In this document: positions 6,498-13,407 of the stretch, piece by piece
Layout of the letters: each line of letters starts with the position of its first letter
Numbering within the stretch: the stretch's first letter is position 1
Origin: M55B174 sp034716235
Lineage (GTDB): Bacteria; Patescibacteriota; Minisyncoccia; CAIUEV01; JAHKAQ01
NCBI GenBank assembly: GCA_034716235.1
Contig: JAYEHH010000009.1
Location: forward strand, 1-19,145
Length of the DNA stretch: 19,145 nt
Reading direction: 5' to 3'
Position numbers and translations under genes: made by a program
Notes under the pieces: model-generated
The model's input: the letters and a program-made list of their open reading frames with translations, nothing else
Told to the model about the DNA's origin: nothing
The model's database searches: none

Positions 6498-8639
6498 TTA
6501 CTCAAAAATTCCTCGAGTGGTTTTCCCACATTCATTGCAGTAAGTGAATTCTGGTGAGAAAGCAATTTGGGCAGCTTCTGTCAAGTGAAAACTCTTCTCC
6601 ACAAAATTAGCAAGACTGGCAGCTGGTGGTTGAGATTCTCCCAACCAAATATGAGAAATAGCTCCAGCATCAATTAGAGGATGGAACATTCCTTCAATTC
6701 TTACTCTATCAATTGGATCCATCGGAGCAGACAAATTCAATTGAGTGGAATTTGTGTAGTATACCTCATCATTTTCTATTGTTCCCTTAATTACCTTGCT
6801 GGCTTCTTTGGGATACCATTTAAGGTCTAGTTTGGCAAAACGGTACACTGTAGTTTCTGCTGGTGTTTGTTCTAATACAAAATCAATCCCATATCGTTTA
6901 GACATTTGATCACACTGAAGCTTCATAGCCGCTATGATTTTTAATCCAAATTTCAGTGCTTCTCTAGATTCGTGTAATTCTACTCCCGTATGAGCTTGAA
7001 CCATTTCGTTTAAACCAACAATACCTACCAAGTGGGTAGAACGAAATAATCTTAAATACGGATGCTTGTCATCTTCTTTCTGAACAGTCAATAAACCTAA
7101 GGGGCCATTCGCCTTTTTATCTAAAAGACTTTCTAGAAAAATTCTTTTCTCTCGATGAGCTCTAGCAATTAATTCCATTTTATTAGACAAGATAGAAAAA
7201 AGTTTTTTGTCATCACCTCCGGCTTGATAGGCGATCTTTGGTAAATTAATAGAAATATTCTGCAAGGCCGAGTATCTCATTTTCCAAGGAGTTTTAGCAT
7301 CATCAATATCACTTTTCTTTAATTTAAAAGAAAGCCGACAACATTCAGAAATTTTAGCTTCGTTTCTTCTATCAAAAACAAAGTAAGTAGAGCCTTTATC
7401 TGCAGCTACCTTAGAAATAAATTCTAGAAACTTCTGATGTCCTTTTGTCTTAAAAAACCTTTCTGTAATATGTACTAATGGTTTAGGAAAAAAGAATGGA
7501 CGACCGGCAGCATCTCCTTCCAAAAACACTTGGAATAATGCTTCAGCAAAATTTTGAGACTCTTTTTCATACTCTTTGTATGTTTTGCCAGTATATTTTC
7601 CTCCCGGACCAATAGCTTTTACATCTCTAAAATGGTCTGGAATTTCCCAATAAACATTTAAATCAGAGAAGATAGCCTGACCTCCACGAGCCACGGATTG
7701 TTGGGAGAATTCATAAATCAATACTTGAGCCAACTGCTTCAACTCTTTTTTACTTTTACCAATTAAATAAGGAGCTAGAAATAGATTGACAGCATCCCAG
7801 CCAATGGCCCCTGAAAAATGGCACTGTAAAGCTGCTGCAAATTTTACTAAGTGCCCAATCAATACCTCTGGATGTTTAGCTGGTACGGCTTGAGAAAGAG
7901 AAGTGGTTAAATCAAGACCATATTTTTTAATATATTCCAATGACTGACCACTGCAGTATGGACGATCAACCATCCCTAAATCATGCAAATGGATATCGCC
8001 ATTCAAATGAGCATCGCTTATTTCTTGAGAAAAAACCCTTAGTAAAGCAAACTCTTTTTTAATCCCCTCTGCCAATGTTAGATTGGTAGCCTCTGGACCA
8101 TGGGGCACATTAGCGTTGTCTTTATTGCTCTCATTTTCAACAATTTGCTTAACATCGTAAATTGGAAAACCCAAACGCAGATATTTTTTCCTCGCTTCTT
8201 CTAAATTTCTTTCTACCAATTCGGCATTCACCAACTCTCTGATCAACTTAGAAGTTACATTTTTCAACTTAGCTTTTAGAATTTTTCTCTCAACTTCAGT
8301 AGCAATAGAATTAGCTGTTTTTGCGGATAGTCCCGTTTCTTTAATCAAACTATTGGCAATAGCTCCCACGTCCCAACTTTCAATATCGTCACTGCTAGTT
8401 TTAACAAAGAGGGCTGTGTCGGTAACGTCTTTAATAAAATCTTGAGAAAGATCTAATTGATCTTTGTCTGTTACCTTTTTAGACTTTCCAGTTGTTTTTT
8501 TATTATGTTCAATAACGGGCAAATTTAGCATTTTGTCTTTTTGAGCTTTAGCTTTATTTTTCGAAGATGCACCATCAAAAAGTTTGGTCTTCTGAAAAAC
8601 TTTTGCCTTACCCTTTTTTACTTTTACTTTTTCTACCAT
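6498..8639 (-). CDS. nrdD: Anaerobic (class III) ribonucleoside-triphosphate reductase, catalytic part lacking its glycyl-radical loop
   Basis: NrdD reduces ribonucleoside triphosphates to deoxyribonucleotides by glycyl/thiyl radical chemistry. The 713-residue protein has a Lys-rich, probably disordered N-terminus (1-60) and an ATP-cone-like segment (about 80-150). The ten-stranded barrel domain follows, with landmarks DIHLHDLGMVDRPYCSG (Cys229), LQCHFSGAIGWDAVNLF, ARGGQAIFSDLNVYW, GRPFFFPKPLVHI and SECCRL (Cys433/434, the likely thiyl site). Near the end are STQLNLSAPMDPIDRV and SPEFTYCNECGKTTRG. It stops at IFE, before the second zinc CxxC and the radical-bearing glycine, which lie in the next ORF. 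The start overlaps nrdR by 32 bp; Met37 is a possible later start. On its own this chain cannot hold a glycyl radical, so it must work with the 58-residue partner or be non-functional. Confidence 0.92.
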   Translation of the reverse strand: MVEKVKVKKGKAKVFQKTKLFDGASSKNKAKAQKDKMLNLPVIEHNKKTTGKSKKVTDKDQLDLSQDFIKDVTDTALFVKTSSDDIESWDVGAIANSLIKETGLSAKTANSIATEVERKILKAKLKNVTSKLIRELVNAELVERNLEEARKKYLRLGFPIYDVKQIVENESNKDNANVPHGPEATNLTLAEGIKKEFALLRVFSQEISDAHLNGDIHLHDLGMVDRPYCSGQSLEYIKKYGLDLTTSLSQAVPAKHPEVLIGHLVKFAAALQCHFSGAIGWDAVNLFLAPYLIGKSKKELKQLAQVLIYEFSQQSVARGGQAIFSDLNVYWEIPDHFRDVKAIGPGGKYTGKTYKEYEKESQNFAEALFQVFLEGDAAGRPFFFPKPLVHITERFFKTKGHQKFLEFISKVAADKGSTYFVFDRRNEAKISECCRLSFKLKKSDIDDAKTPWKMRYSALQNISINLPKIAYQAGGDDKKLFSILSNKMELIARAHREKRIFLESLLDKKANGPLGLLTVQKEDDKHPYLRLFRSTHLVGIVGLNEMVQAHTGVELHESREALKFGLKIIAAMKLQCDQMSKRYGIDFVLEQTPAETTVYRFAKLDLKWYPKEASKVIKGTIENDEVYYTNSTQLNLSAPMDPIDRVRIEGMFHPLIDAGAISHIWLGESQPPAASLANFVEKSFHLTEAAQIAFSPEFTYCNECGKTTRGIFE

Positions 8640-9090
8640 TTTTTTTCTTTATTCTTTTTATTTCTTTACTAAAAATATCTAATGATCCAAATGAGCGATA
8701 AACTGAAAGAAAACGTAAACAAGCAACTTCATCTACTTCCTTTAATTTTTCTACAATTAGGCGACCAATCTCTTTACTAGAAATTTCACTTTTACTTTTA
8801 GCAAAGATTTCACTTTCTATAGTATCTACTATTTCTTCTATTTTTTGATCGTTAATTGGTCTTTTTTCAAGAGCCTTTTTAATCCCTGACTCAATTTTAT
8901 TTCTTTGATACGTTTCTTTTTCTCCTCCTCTTTTCAAAACTAAAACATCAGTTAGCTCTGGCCTTTCGTAAGTAGTAAATCGTGCTTTACATTTATCACA
9001 TTCTCTGCGACGACGAGTTACTCTCCCGTCTTCTGCATCTCTAGAATCTATGACGCTGGTGTCCTGGCTATCACAGAAAGGGCACTTCAT
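8608..9090 (-). CDS. nrdR: Transcriptional repressor NrdR
   Basis: NrdR senses ATP/dATP and represses ribonucleotide reductase operons. The 160-residue protein has the standard order. An N-terminal zinc ribbon has CPFC (Cys3, Cys6) and CDKC (Cys31, Cys34), with the DNA-contacting RVTRRRREC stretch between. An ATP-cone follows from about residue 48 (VLVLKRGGEKETYQRNKIESGI) to about 138 (CLRFLSVYRSF). The C-terminus has an extra Lys-rich tail, whose coding region overlaps the start of nrdD by 32 bp. It is the first gene of the nrdR-nrdD-glycyl ORF-nrdG operon. A NrdR-box-like palindrome lies about 66 bp upstream of its ATG, so autoregulation of the whole operon is likely. Confidence 0.96.
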   Translation of the reverse strand: MKCPFCDSQDTSVIDSRDAEDGRVTRRRRECDKCKARFTTYERPELTDVLVLKRGGEKETYQRNKIESGIKKALEKRPINDQKIEEIVDTIESEIFAKSKSEISSKEIGRLIVEKLKEVDEVACLRFLSVYRSFGSLDIFSKEIKRIKKKNGRKSKSKKG

Positions 9091-9155
9091 GGTCTATTTT
9101 AAAATTTTAATCGGTGGAGCAGGTCTAGCTATAAAATCCTACTTCAACCCTATTT

Positions 9156-9173
9156 CCTACAACATATTGTAGG
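9156..9173. promoter_or_regulatory. NrdR-box-like palindrome (operator)
   Basis: CCTACAACATATTGTAGG has 7-bp inverted arms around CATA. Its central 16 bases match the NrdR-box consensus ACACWATATATWGTGT at 11 positions, including the ACWA...TATWGT core. A weaker second site, good in only one half (ACACAATT), starts at 9190. That is 33 bp away, about three helical turns, close to the usual 31-32 bp spacing of paired NrdR boxes. The palindrome lies just downstream of the inferred -10 element of the operon promoter, a position expected for repression. Confidence 0.65.
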
Positions 9174-9183
9174 TTGTAAACTC

Positions 9184-9211
9184 AATGTAACACAATTAAA
9201 AAACAGGTCAA
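9184..9211 (-). promoter_or_regulatory. Predicted sigma70-type promoter of the nrdR-nrdD-nrdG operon
   Basis: On the minus strand TTGACC (9206-9211) and TACATT (9184-9189) are separated by 16 bp. Transcription would begin near 9177, about 85 nt before the nrdR ATG. The 16-bp spacer, TGTTTTTTAATTGTGT, coincides with the weak second NrdR half-site, and the strong palindrome follows just downstream. Predicted from sequence only. Confidence 0.5.
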
Positions 9212-9326
9212 CCCCTCATTAACATTGGCTACTAGCTCTCTCAAATTATTTTCTGTCAGCAGAAGTTATCAAGAAGCAATAAAGGATACTTGTTGCTTTT
9301 TACTTCAAGGAGCTCGCCAGAAATAA

Positions 9327-9357
9327 CAAAAAGTACTCAGGAGATTCTGAGTACTTT
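9327..9357 (-). terminator. Intrinsic terminator after ftsZ
   Basis: A perfect 11-bp stem, AAAGTACTCAG/CTGAGTACTTT, with a 6-nt loop is followed on the minus strand by TTTTTG. It lies 22 bp after the ftsZ stop and separates the cell-division genes from the nrd operon. Confidence 0.8.
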
Positions 9358-9379
9358 AAATTTTTATATTAACTCTTGT

Positions 9380-10666
9380 TTATTTTATCTTGTTTTTATT
9401 CATCTTGTTTCTAATAAAAGTAGGAATATCTAACTTGTCTTCATCTTTCTTAGTCTCATCAACCTCATTTTTAGCCTGATAATCAATCGGCTTTTTGGGT
9501 TTTTCCTGAGGAATCTTTCCTTTATCATCTTCTACCTCAGGAGCTACTTCCTTAATGTCTCCCTCGGACCCAGAAACTGTTATACTACCCTGTTGATGAA
9601 AGTCTACTGGGGTCTCTTCTGGAGTAGCTGGTGTACTTTCTTGAGTAATTGACGTACTTTCTTGAGCAATAGGCATATCGCCCATTTTATCCTCTTCTTC
9701 CTCAAAGCCAGTAGCAATAACAGTTATTTTAATTTCTCCTTTTTTCTTTTTCTTTCCTTCTTCTTTTTGAGCTACGGCCCCAAAGATAACTTTAGCATTA
9801 GGATCAACATTTTCAGTAATAACATTAGCCGCTTCATTGATTTCAAGCATTCCTATATCCGAACCACCGCTGACATTAAATAAAACTCCTCTAGCCCCAT
9901 CAATTGACATTTCCAGTAACGGTGAATTAATGGCTTGTTTGGCTGCTTCAGTTGCCCGATTTTCTCCTGAAGCTTTTCCAATACCCATCAGAGCTGAACC
10001 AGCGTCCTGCATAATTGCTTTAATGTCCGCAAAATCAACCGACACAATTCCCGGAAGGGTTATAATGTCAGAAATACCCTGAACTCCTTGTCGTAAAATA
10101 TCATCTACCACTCTAAAGGCACTTAAAAGAGTTGTTTTTTTATCAATAACTTGAAGCAATCTATCGTTGGGAATGGTTACCAAAGTATCCACTCTATCTC
10201 TGAGATGTTCTATCCCTTCCTCAGCAAGAGCTGCTCGTTGAGACCCCTCAAAAGTGAAGGGCTTGGTAATTATTCCTACTGTCAAAGCTCCTGATTCTTT
10301 AGCTACTTCAGCTACAATTGGAGAAGCTCCCGTGCCCGTACCACCACCCATGCCACAAGTAACGAAAATCATATCCGCATCTTTCAGGGTTTCTTGAATT
10401 TCGTCTCTATTTTCTTCCGCTGCCTGTCTACCAATTTCTGGATTCATCCCAGCCCCTAATCCTTTGGTTAAATTTTTACCAATGTGAATTTTTTCTGAAG
10501 CCTTGTTGTGATGAAGATCCTGGACATCAGTATTAACAGCAACAAATTCGACCCCTTTCAGATTGGCCTCAATCATTCTATCAATTGCATTGCCACCGGC
10601 GCCACCGACACCAACCACTAAAATTCTGGCTGCTGTTTCTATGTCTAACTTTACTTCTGATGACAT
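9380..10666 (-). CDS. ftsZ: Cell division protein FtsZ
   Basis: FtsZ is the tubulin-like GTPase that forms the division ring. The 428-residue protein shows the nucleotide-binding GVGGAGGNAIDRM (about 19-31) and the tubulin signature GGGTGTG (107-113). NDRLL and the T7 loop SVDFADIK (209-216) follow, with the catalytic aspartates Asp211 and Asp214 present. The first T7-loop residue, usually Asn, is Ser209 here. Residues about 315-410 form a long acidic linker with an imperfect AQESTSITQESTPATPEETP repeat. The C-terminal peptide DIPTFIRNKMNKNKIK is the binding site for FtsA. It lies 97 bp downstream of ftsA with its own predicted promoter, and ends at a hairpin terminator. Confidence 0.98.
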   Translation of the reverse strand: MSSEVKLDIETAARILVVGVGGAGGNAIDRMIEANLKGVEFVAVNTDVQDLHHNKASEKIHIGKNLTKGLGAGMNPEIGRQAAEENRDEIQETLKDADMIFVTCGMGGGTGTGASPIVAEVAKESGALTVGIITKPFTFEGSQRAALAEEGIEHLRDRVDTLVTIPNDRLLQVIDKKTTLLSAFRVVDDILRQGVQGISDIITLPGIVSVDFADIKAIMQDAGSALMGIGKASGENRATEAAKQAINSPLLEMSIDGARGVLFNVSGGSDIGMLEINEAANVITENVDPNAKVIFGAVAQKEEGKKKKKGEIKITVIATGFEEEEDKMGDMPIAQESTSITQESTPATPEETPVDFHQQGSITVSGSEGDIKEVAPEVEDDKGKIPQEKPKKPIDYQAKNEVDETKKDEDKLDIPTFIRNKMNKNKIK

Positions 10667-10702
10667 TATAATTTAAAGTTAAAGATTATACATTGACCAA
10701 AA

Positions 10703-10731
10703 AGATTATCAAAGTAATTTAATGCTGTCAA
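10703..10731 (-). promoter_or_regulatory. Predicted ftsZ promoter
   Basis: In the 97-bp space between ftsA and ftsZ the minus strand has a perfect -35, TTGACA (10726-10731), then 17 bp, then TAATCT (10703-10708). A second overlapping candidate has a perfect TATAAT (10685-10690) with a weak TTTGAT (10708-10713), also 17 bp apart. Either would give ftsZ transcription independent of ftsA, as is common for this gene. Confidence 0.6.
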
Positions 10732-10763
10732 TAAAAAAAATATTATTCTCAATTTTTAAAAAC

Positions 10764-12017
10764 CTAAGGTAGAAATGTCTTTGACCATTTATATAATTTA
10801 GTGGCCACAGAAACCAGTCTAGAAAAAATATTTTTGATTCCGCCTATGGAGCTACTTTCAACTTTATTCTCTAACCCCCAATAAATCAAGCCTATGGCAG
10901 TAATAAATCCTGGCTCATCAACTTTATCTGCCATGCCTCCTAATTCCTTGCTAGGAAAACCATTCTGAGTAGGCAATTTTAAAATTTTCTTACCCAAATC
11001 AACACAGCCAATAACTCTAGAAGATCCGCCAACTATTACCGCCCCCGCCGGCAACATTCCATCTCTGTCTATAGATTTTAATTCTTTGTTCACTAATTCA
11101 AAAATTTCTTCTATCCTAGCTTCAATAATTTCTGCCACATGTCTTCGGGAGACAACGCTCTCTTCATTTTTATCGAATTTACTTAAATCAATTTGGTCTT
11201 TTTTATTAATTTCGGCTGGCAGACAAGAACCGTATTTCACCTTAACATCTTCAGCCACTTCAATGGATGTCCTTAGACCAATAGCAATATCGTTAGTAAT
11301 ATTTCCTCCTCCTATGGGAATAACTCTTACATGTAACAGTTCTCCATCTTCATAAACCGCCAAGCTGGTTGTCCCTCCTCCTATATTTATTAAAACTACT
11401 CCAAGTTCTTTTTGTCTTTTAGTAAGAGTTGCCATTTGAGCCGCCAGAGAAGAAAGCACTAATTCTTCCAAAGTAATCCCCGCCTGATATAAACATTTAT
11501 CAATATTCTTTAGACAGGAAGAGGGACTTTCAATCACCATACAATTAGCTTCCAATTTTACTCCACTCATGTCTACCGGATCTTTAATTTCATCTTGATT
11601 GTCAAGAGAAAACTTTTGAGGAATTACATGAATAATTTCTTTATTATTGGGAACTGAGATAGTTTGAGCTGCATTAATAGCTCTTTCAACATCTCCCTCA
11701 GTAACTTCTCCATCTGGCTTGCCCATAGCAATAGCTCCCTTACTGAATTGATACGTAATGTCACTATTACCAAGACTAACATAAGCATTTTCTACTGGGA
11801 CACCTGCCATTCGTTCGGCTTGTTCAACCGATTCATTGATAGAATTGACCGTCTCTCCAATATCAATGACCATACCCTTTTTTATCCCCAAAGAACTGGC
11901 TTCCCCTACTCCGATAATTTGAGGTACTTCATTTTCATTTTCTGGTTTTTGGGCAATAATTGTTCTTACTCCAGAAGTCCCTATATCAATTCCGACAACT
12001 GTATTCAATTTGGACAT
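10764..12017 (-). CDS. ftsA: Cell division protein FtsA
   Basis: FtsA is the actin-like ATPase that tethers FtsZ filaments to the membrane. The 417-residue protein starts with the phosphate-1 loop VVGIDIGTSGVRTII and continues with KGMVIDI. The 1C subdomain follows (about 80-160, with YVSLGNSDITYQ and NKEIIHVIPQKFSLDN). The second nucleotide motif is VVLINIGGGTTSLAVYEDG, and AGAVIVGGSSRV is in the adenosine region. The C-terminus FSRLVSVATKLYKWSKTFLP is amphipathic and basic, the expected membrane-targeting helix. The gene lies 34 bp after tRNA-Ile and 97 bp before ftsZ, a preserved ftsA-ftsZ pair without the upstream mur/ftsQ genes. No Shine-Dalgarno sequence is present at the ATG. Confidence 0.97.
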   Translation of the reverse strand: MSKLNTVVGIDIGTSGVRTIIAQKPENENEVPQIIGVGEASSLGIKKGMVIDIGETVNSINESVEQAERMAGVPVENAYVSLGNSDITYQFSKGAIAMGKPDGEVTEGDVERAINAAQTISVPNNKEIIHVIPQKFSLDNQDEIKDPVDMSGVKLEANCMVIESPSSCLKNIDKCLYQAGITLEELVLSSLAAQMATLTKRQKELGVVLINIGGGTTSLAVYEDGELLHVRVIPIGGGNITNDIAIGLRTSIEVAEDVKVKYGSCLPAEINKKDQIDLSKFDKNEESVVSRRHVAEIIEARIEEIFELVNKELKSIDRDGMLPAGAVIVGGSSRVIGCVDLGKKILKLPTQNGFPSKELGGMADKVDEPGFITAIGLIYWGLENKVESSSIGGIKNIFSRLVSVATKLYKWSKTFLP

Positions 12018-12051
12018 CTTTTTTATTTTTACTATGTTAGAAAATTTAAAG

Positions 12052-12125
12052 TGGGCGACTTAGGATTTGAACCTAAGACCTCGTCATTATCAGTGACGCG
12101 CTCTAACCAACTGAGCTAGTCGCCC
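12052..12125 (-). tRNA. tRNA-Ile (GAU)
   Basis: The minus strand folds as a 74-nt cloverleaf. The acceptor is GGGCGAC/GTCGCCC with discriminator A, and the D-arm is GCTC..GAGC. The anticodon stem CGTCA/TGACG encloses the loop CTGATAA (anticodon GAT). The T-arm is CTTAG-GTTCAAAT-CTAAG-like with the GTTCAAAT loop. CCA is not encoded. Its first 10 nt overlap the last codons and the TAG stop of ybeY. ftsA begins 34 bp downstream, so the tRNA is embedded between two protein genes of one probable transcript. Confidence 0.96.
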
Positions 12126-12550
12126 ATTCTCTTCAGAATTTTTCTTTCCAACTTTTCCATCTCGACTGCATCTTTTTCTTTTTCATGATCATACCCTGCC
12201 AAATGAAGCATCCCGTGAACAATTAACTGTTTTACCGAAAGAATCAATGAATCGGTTGACTTGTTTGAATGTTCTTTTAAATATTGGACACTGATATAAA
12301 TCTCTCCTTGATTATCCTCTTTTCCGTAATTAAAAGATAGTACGTCCGTTGCTTTATTAATTTTCCTAAACTTGGCATTTAATTTTCGGATAAAAGAATT
12401 ATTAACAAAAACAAGGTTGACTTTTTGGGGAATATTTTTTTCCTCTGCAAGAGGTATAAACAGCTGCTCTATCTCATTTTTTCTTAGCGGAGGACATTCT
12501 GATTCCACCTTTTTGTCACTAAAGAAAATTTGGATTTTTAGTCCCTTCAT
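12116..12550 (-). CDS. ybeY: Endoribonuclease YbeY (rRNA maturation)
   Basis: YbeY is a metal-dependent RNase involved in 16S rRNA 3'-end maturation and ribosome quality control. The 144-residue protein shows NKATDVLSFNY (about 65-75), GEIYIS (82-87), and the metal site HGMLHLAGYDH with His112, His116 and His122. Length is typical. The ATG overlaps the end of the yqeY gene by 4 bp (ATGA). The final codons Met-Gly-Asp-stop run into tRNA-Ile: the G of that last ATG codon is nucleotide 1 of the tRNA and the TAG covers tRNA positions 8-10. Cleavage by RNase P at the tRNA 5' end would therefore leave a ybeY message without a stop codon. Confidence 0.96.
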   Translation of the reverse strand: MKGLKIQIFFSDKKVESECPPLRKNEIEQLFIPLAEEKNIPQKVNLVFVNNSFIRKLNAKFRKINKATDVLSFNYGKEDNQGEIYISVQYLKEHSNKSTDSLILSVKQLIVHGMLHLAGYDHEKEKDAVEMEKLERKILKRMGD

Positions 12551-12993
12551 CCGAGAAGCCTTACAACCAAATTTTTTATTTCTTCTCCAGAAGCTCTGCC
12601 ACCAACCTCTTTCATAACTAAGGGCATCACTTTCCCTAAATCAGCTTTTGAATCAGCCCCAGTCTCTTTAATAACTTTTTTCACAATGCTTTCCAGTTCA
12701 GTTATATCCAAATTGGCTGGTAAAAATCCCTTTATTAAATCAGCTTCTTTTTTCTCTTTTTGAAATAAATCGTCTCGTCCGGCTTCCTTAAATTTATCCA
12801 TAGATTCATTTCTAGATTTCAATTCCGATCTTAATACTTTTAAAATTTCTTCCTCTTTTAATTCTCTCTTTAATGCTATCGCTTTATTTTTTATTGACGC
12901 CTTAACCATTCTTAAAGTGTCTACAACCACCTGATCTTTTTCCTTCAACCCTTGGATAAGCATTTGATCAATTTTGGTTAACAACTTCTCCAT
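12547..12993 (-). CDS. yqeY: GatB/YqeY domain protein
   Basis: The 148-residue protein is a stand-alone YqeY-type domain, related to the C-terminal tRNA-binding part of GatB amidotransferase subunits. It has the family pattern of an alpha-helical N-half with DTLRMVKASIKNKAIALKREL and EEEILKVLRSELKSR. The second half has SMDKFKEAGRDDLFQKEKKEADLIKGFLP and the late DLGKVMPLVMKEVGGRASGEEIKNLVVRLL. The exact role is unsettled; a link to tRNA metabolism is assumed from homology. It follows rpsU by 12 bp, the frequent rpsU-yqeY pairing of bacteria, and overlaps ybeY by 4 bp. No Shine-Dalgarno sequence lies in the short gap, so translation may depend on coupling with rpsU. Confidence 0.94.
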   Translation of the reverse strand: MEKLLTKIDQMLIQGLKEKDQVVVDTLRMVKASIKNKAIALKRELKEEEILKVLRSELKSRNESMDKFKEAGRDDLFQKEKKEADLIKGFLPANLDITELESIVKKVIKETGADSKADLGKVMPLVMKEVGGRASGEEIKNLVVRLLG

Positions 12994-13005
12994 ATAATAA
13001 ATAAT

Positions 13006-13266
13006 CTACTTAGTCTTACCAATTTTCCCAGCCATAAACCTATTTCTTTCTTCTTCTAATTTTCCGAGTTTTCTTAATTTTTCCTTTTCCTTTTGAACGG
13101 CTAACCGATAAATAGCTCGCAGTCTTCTCTCTCTCTTCGTTTCTGGTTTTTGATAATGCTTTTTGCTTCGTTCTCTACGACCGATACCACTTTGTTGCCA
13201 ACGTTTACTAAAACGCCTTAACAAACCTTCTGCTGGCTCGTTGCCTCTATTTCTTACCTCAACCAT
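13006..13266 (-). CDS. rpsU: Small ribosomal subunit protein bS21
   Basis: bS21 binds near the 3' end of 16S rRNA on the 30S platform, next to the anti-Shine-Dalgarno sequence. The 86-residue protein starts with VEVRNRGNEPAEGLLRRFSKRWQQSGI, continues with the family segment RRERSKKHYQKPETKRERR, and ends in a Lys/Arg-rich helix. It is longer than the classical 58-71 residues because of that C-terminal helix. Its ATG is preceded at ideal distance by a strong Shine-Dalgarno sequence, unlike every other gene in the window. It probably heads the rpsU-yqeY-ybeY-tRNA-Ile group, as 141 bp separate it from hisS. Confidence 0.94.
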   Translation of the reverse strand: MVEVRNRGNEPAEGLLRRFSKRWQQSGIGRRERSKKHYQKPETKRERRLRAIYRLAVQKEKEKLRKLGKLEEERNRFMAGKIGKTK

Positions 13267-13271
13267 TGTAA

Positions 13272-13280
13272 CACCTCCCC
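13272..13280 (-). promoter_or_regulatory. Strong extended Shine-Dalgarno sequence of rpsU
   Basis: GGGGAGGTG on the minus strand lies 7 nt (measured from the GGAGG core) before the rpsU ATG. GGAGGTG is a 7-nt perfect complement to the standard 16S rRNA 3' tail. I found no comparable sequence before the other protein starts in this window. Confidence 0.85.
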
Positions 13281-13349
13281 TTCTTATTATTTAATAAACA
13301 AATAAAATACATTTTAAACCAAAGTTAGTTTAATTAGGATAACATATTA

Positions 13350-13378
13350 TTCATAACATAAATTTAGAAACAGGACAA
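13350..13378 (-). promoter_or_regulatory. Possible promoter of the rpsU group
   Basis: On the minus strand TTGTCC (13373-13378) is followed after 17 bp by TATGAA (13350-13355). Both boxes are imperfect, but the location in the 141-bp hisS-rpsU space is right, leaving a leader of about 75-80 nt. Confidence 0.35.
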
Positions 13379-13407
13379 GAGAAAAATGAAAAAAATATTA
13401 TTTAGTT

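Noticed and set aside
11664..12119. Plus-strand 151-codon ORF opposite ftsA and tRNA-Ile
   Set aside because: It is antisense to a clear ftsA and runs through the tRNA gene. Its composition is that of a shadow frame.
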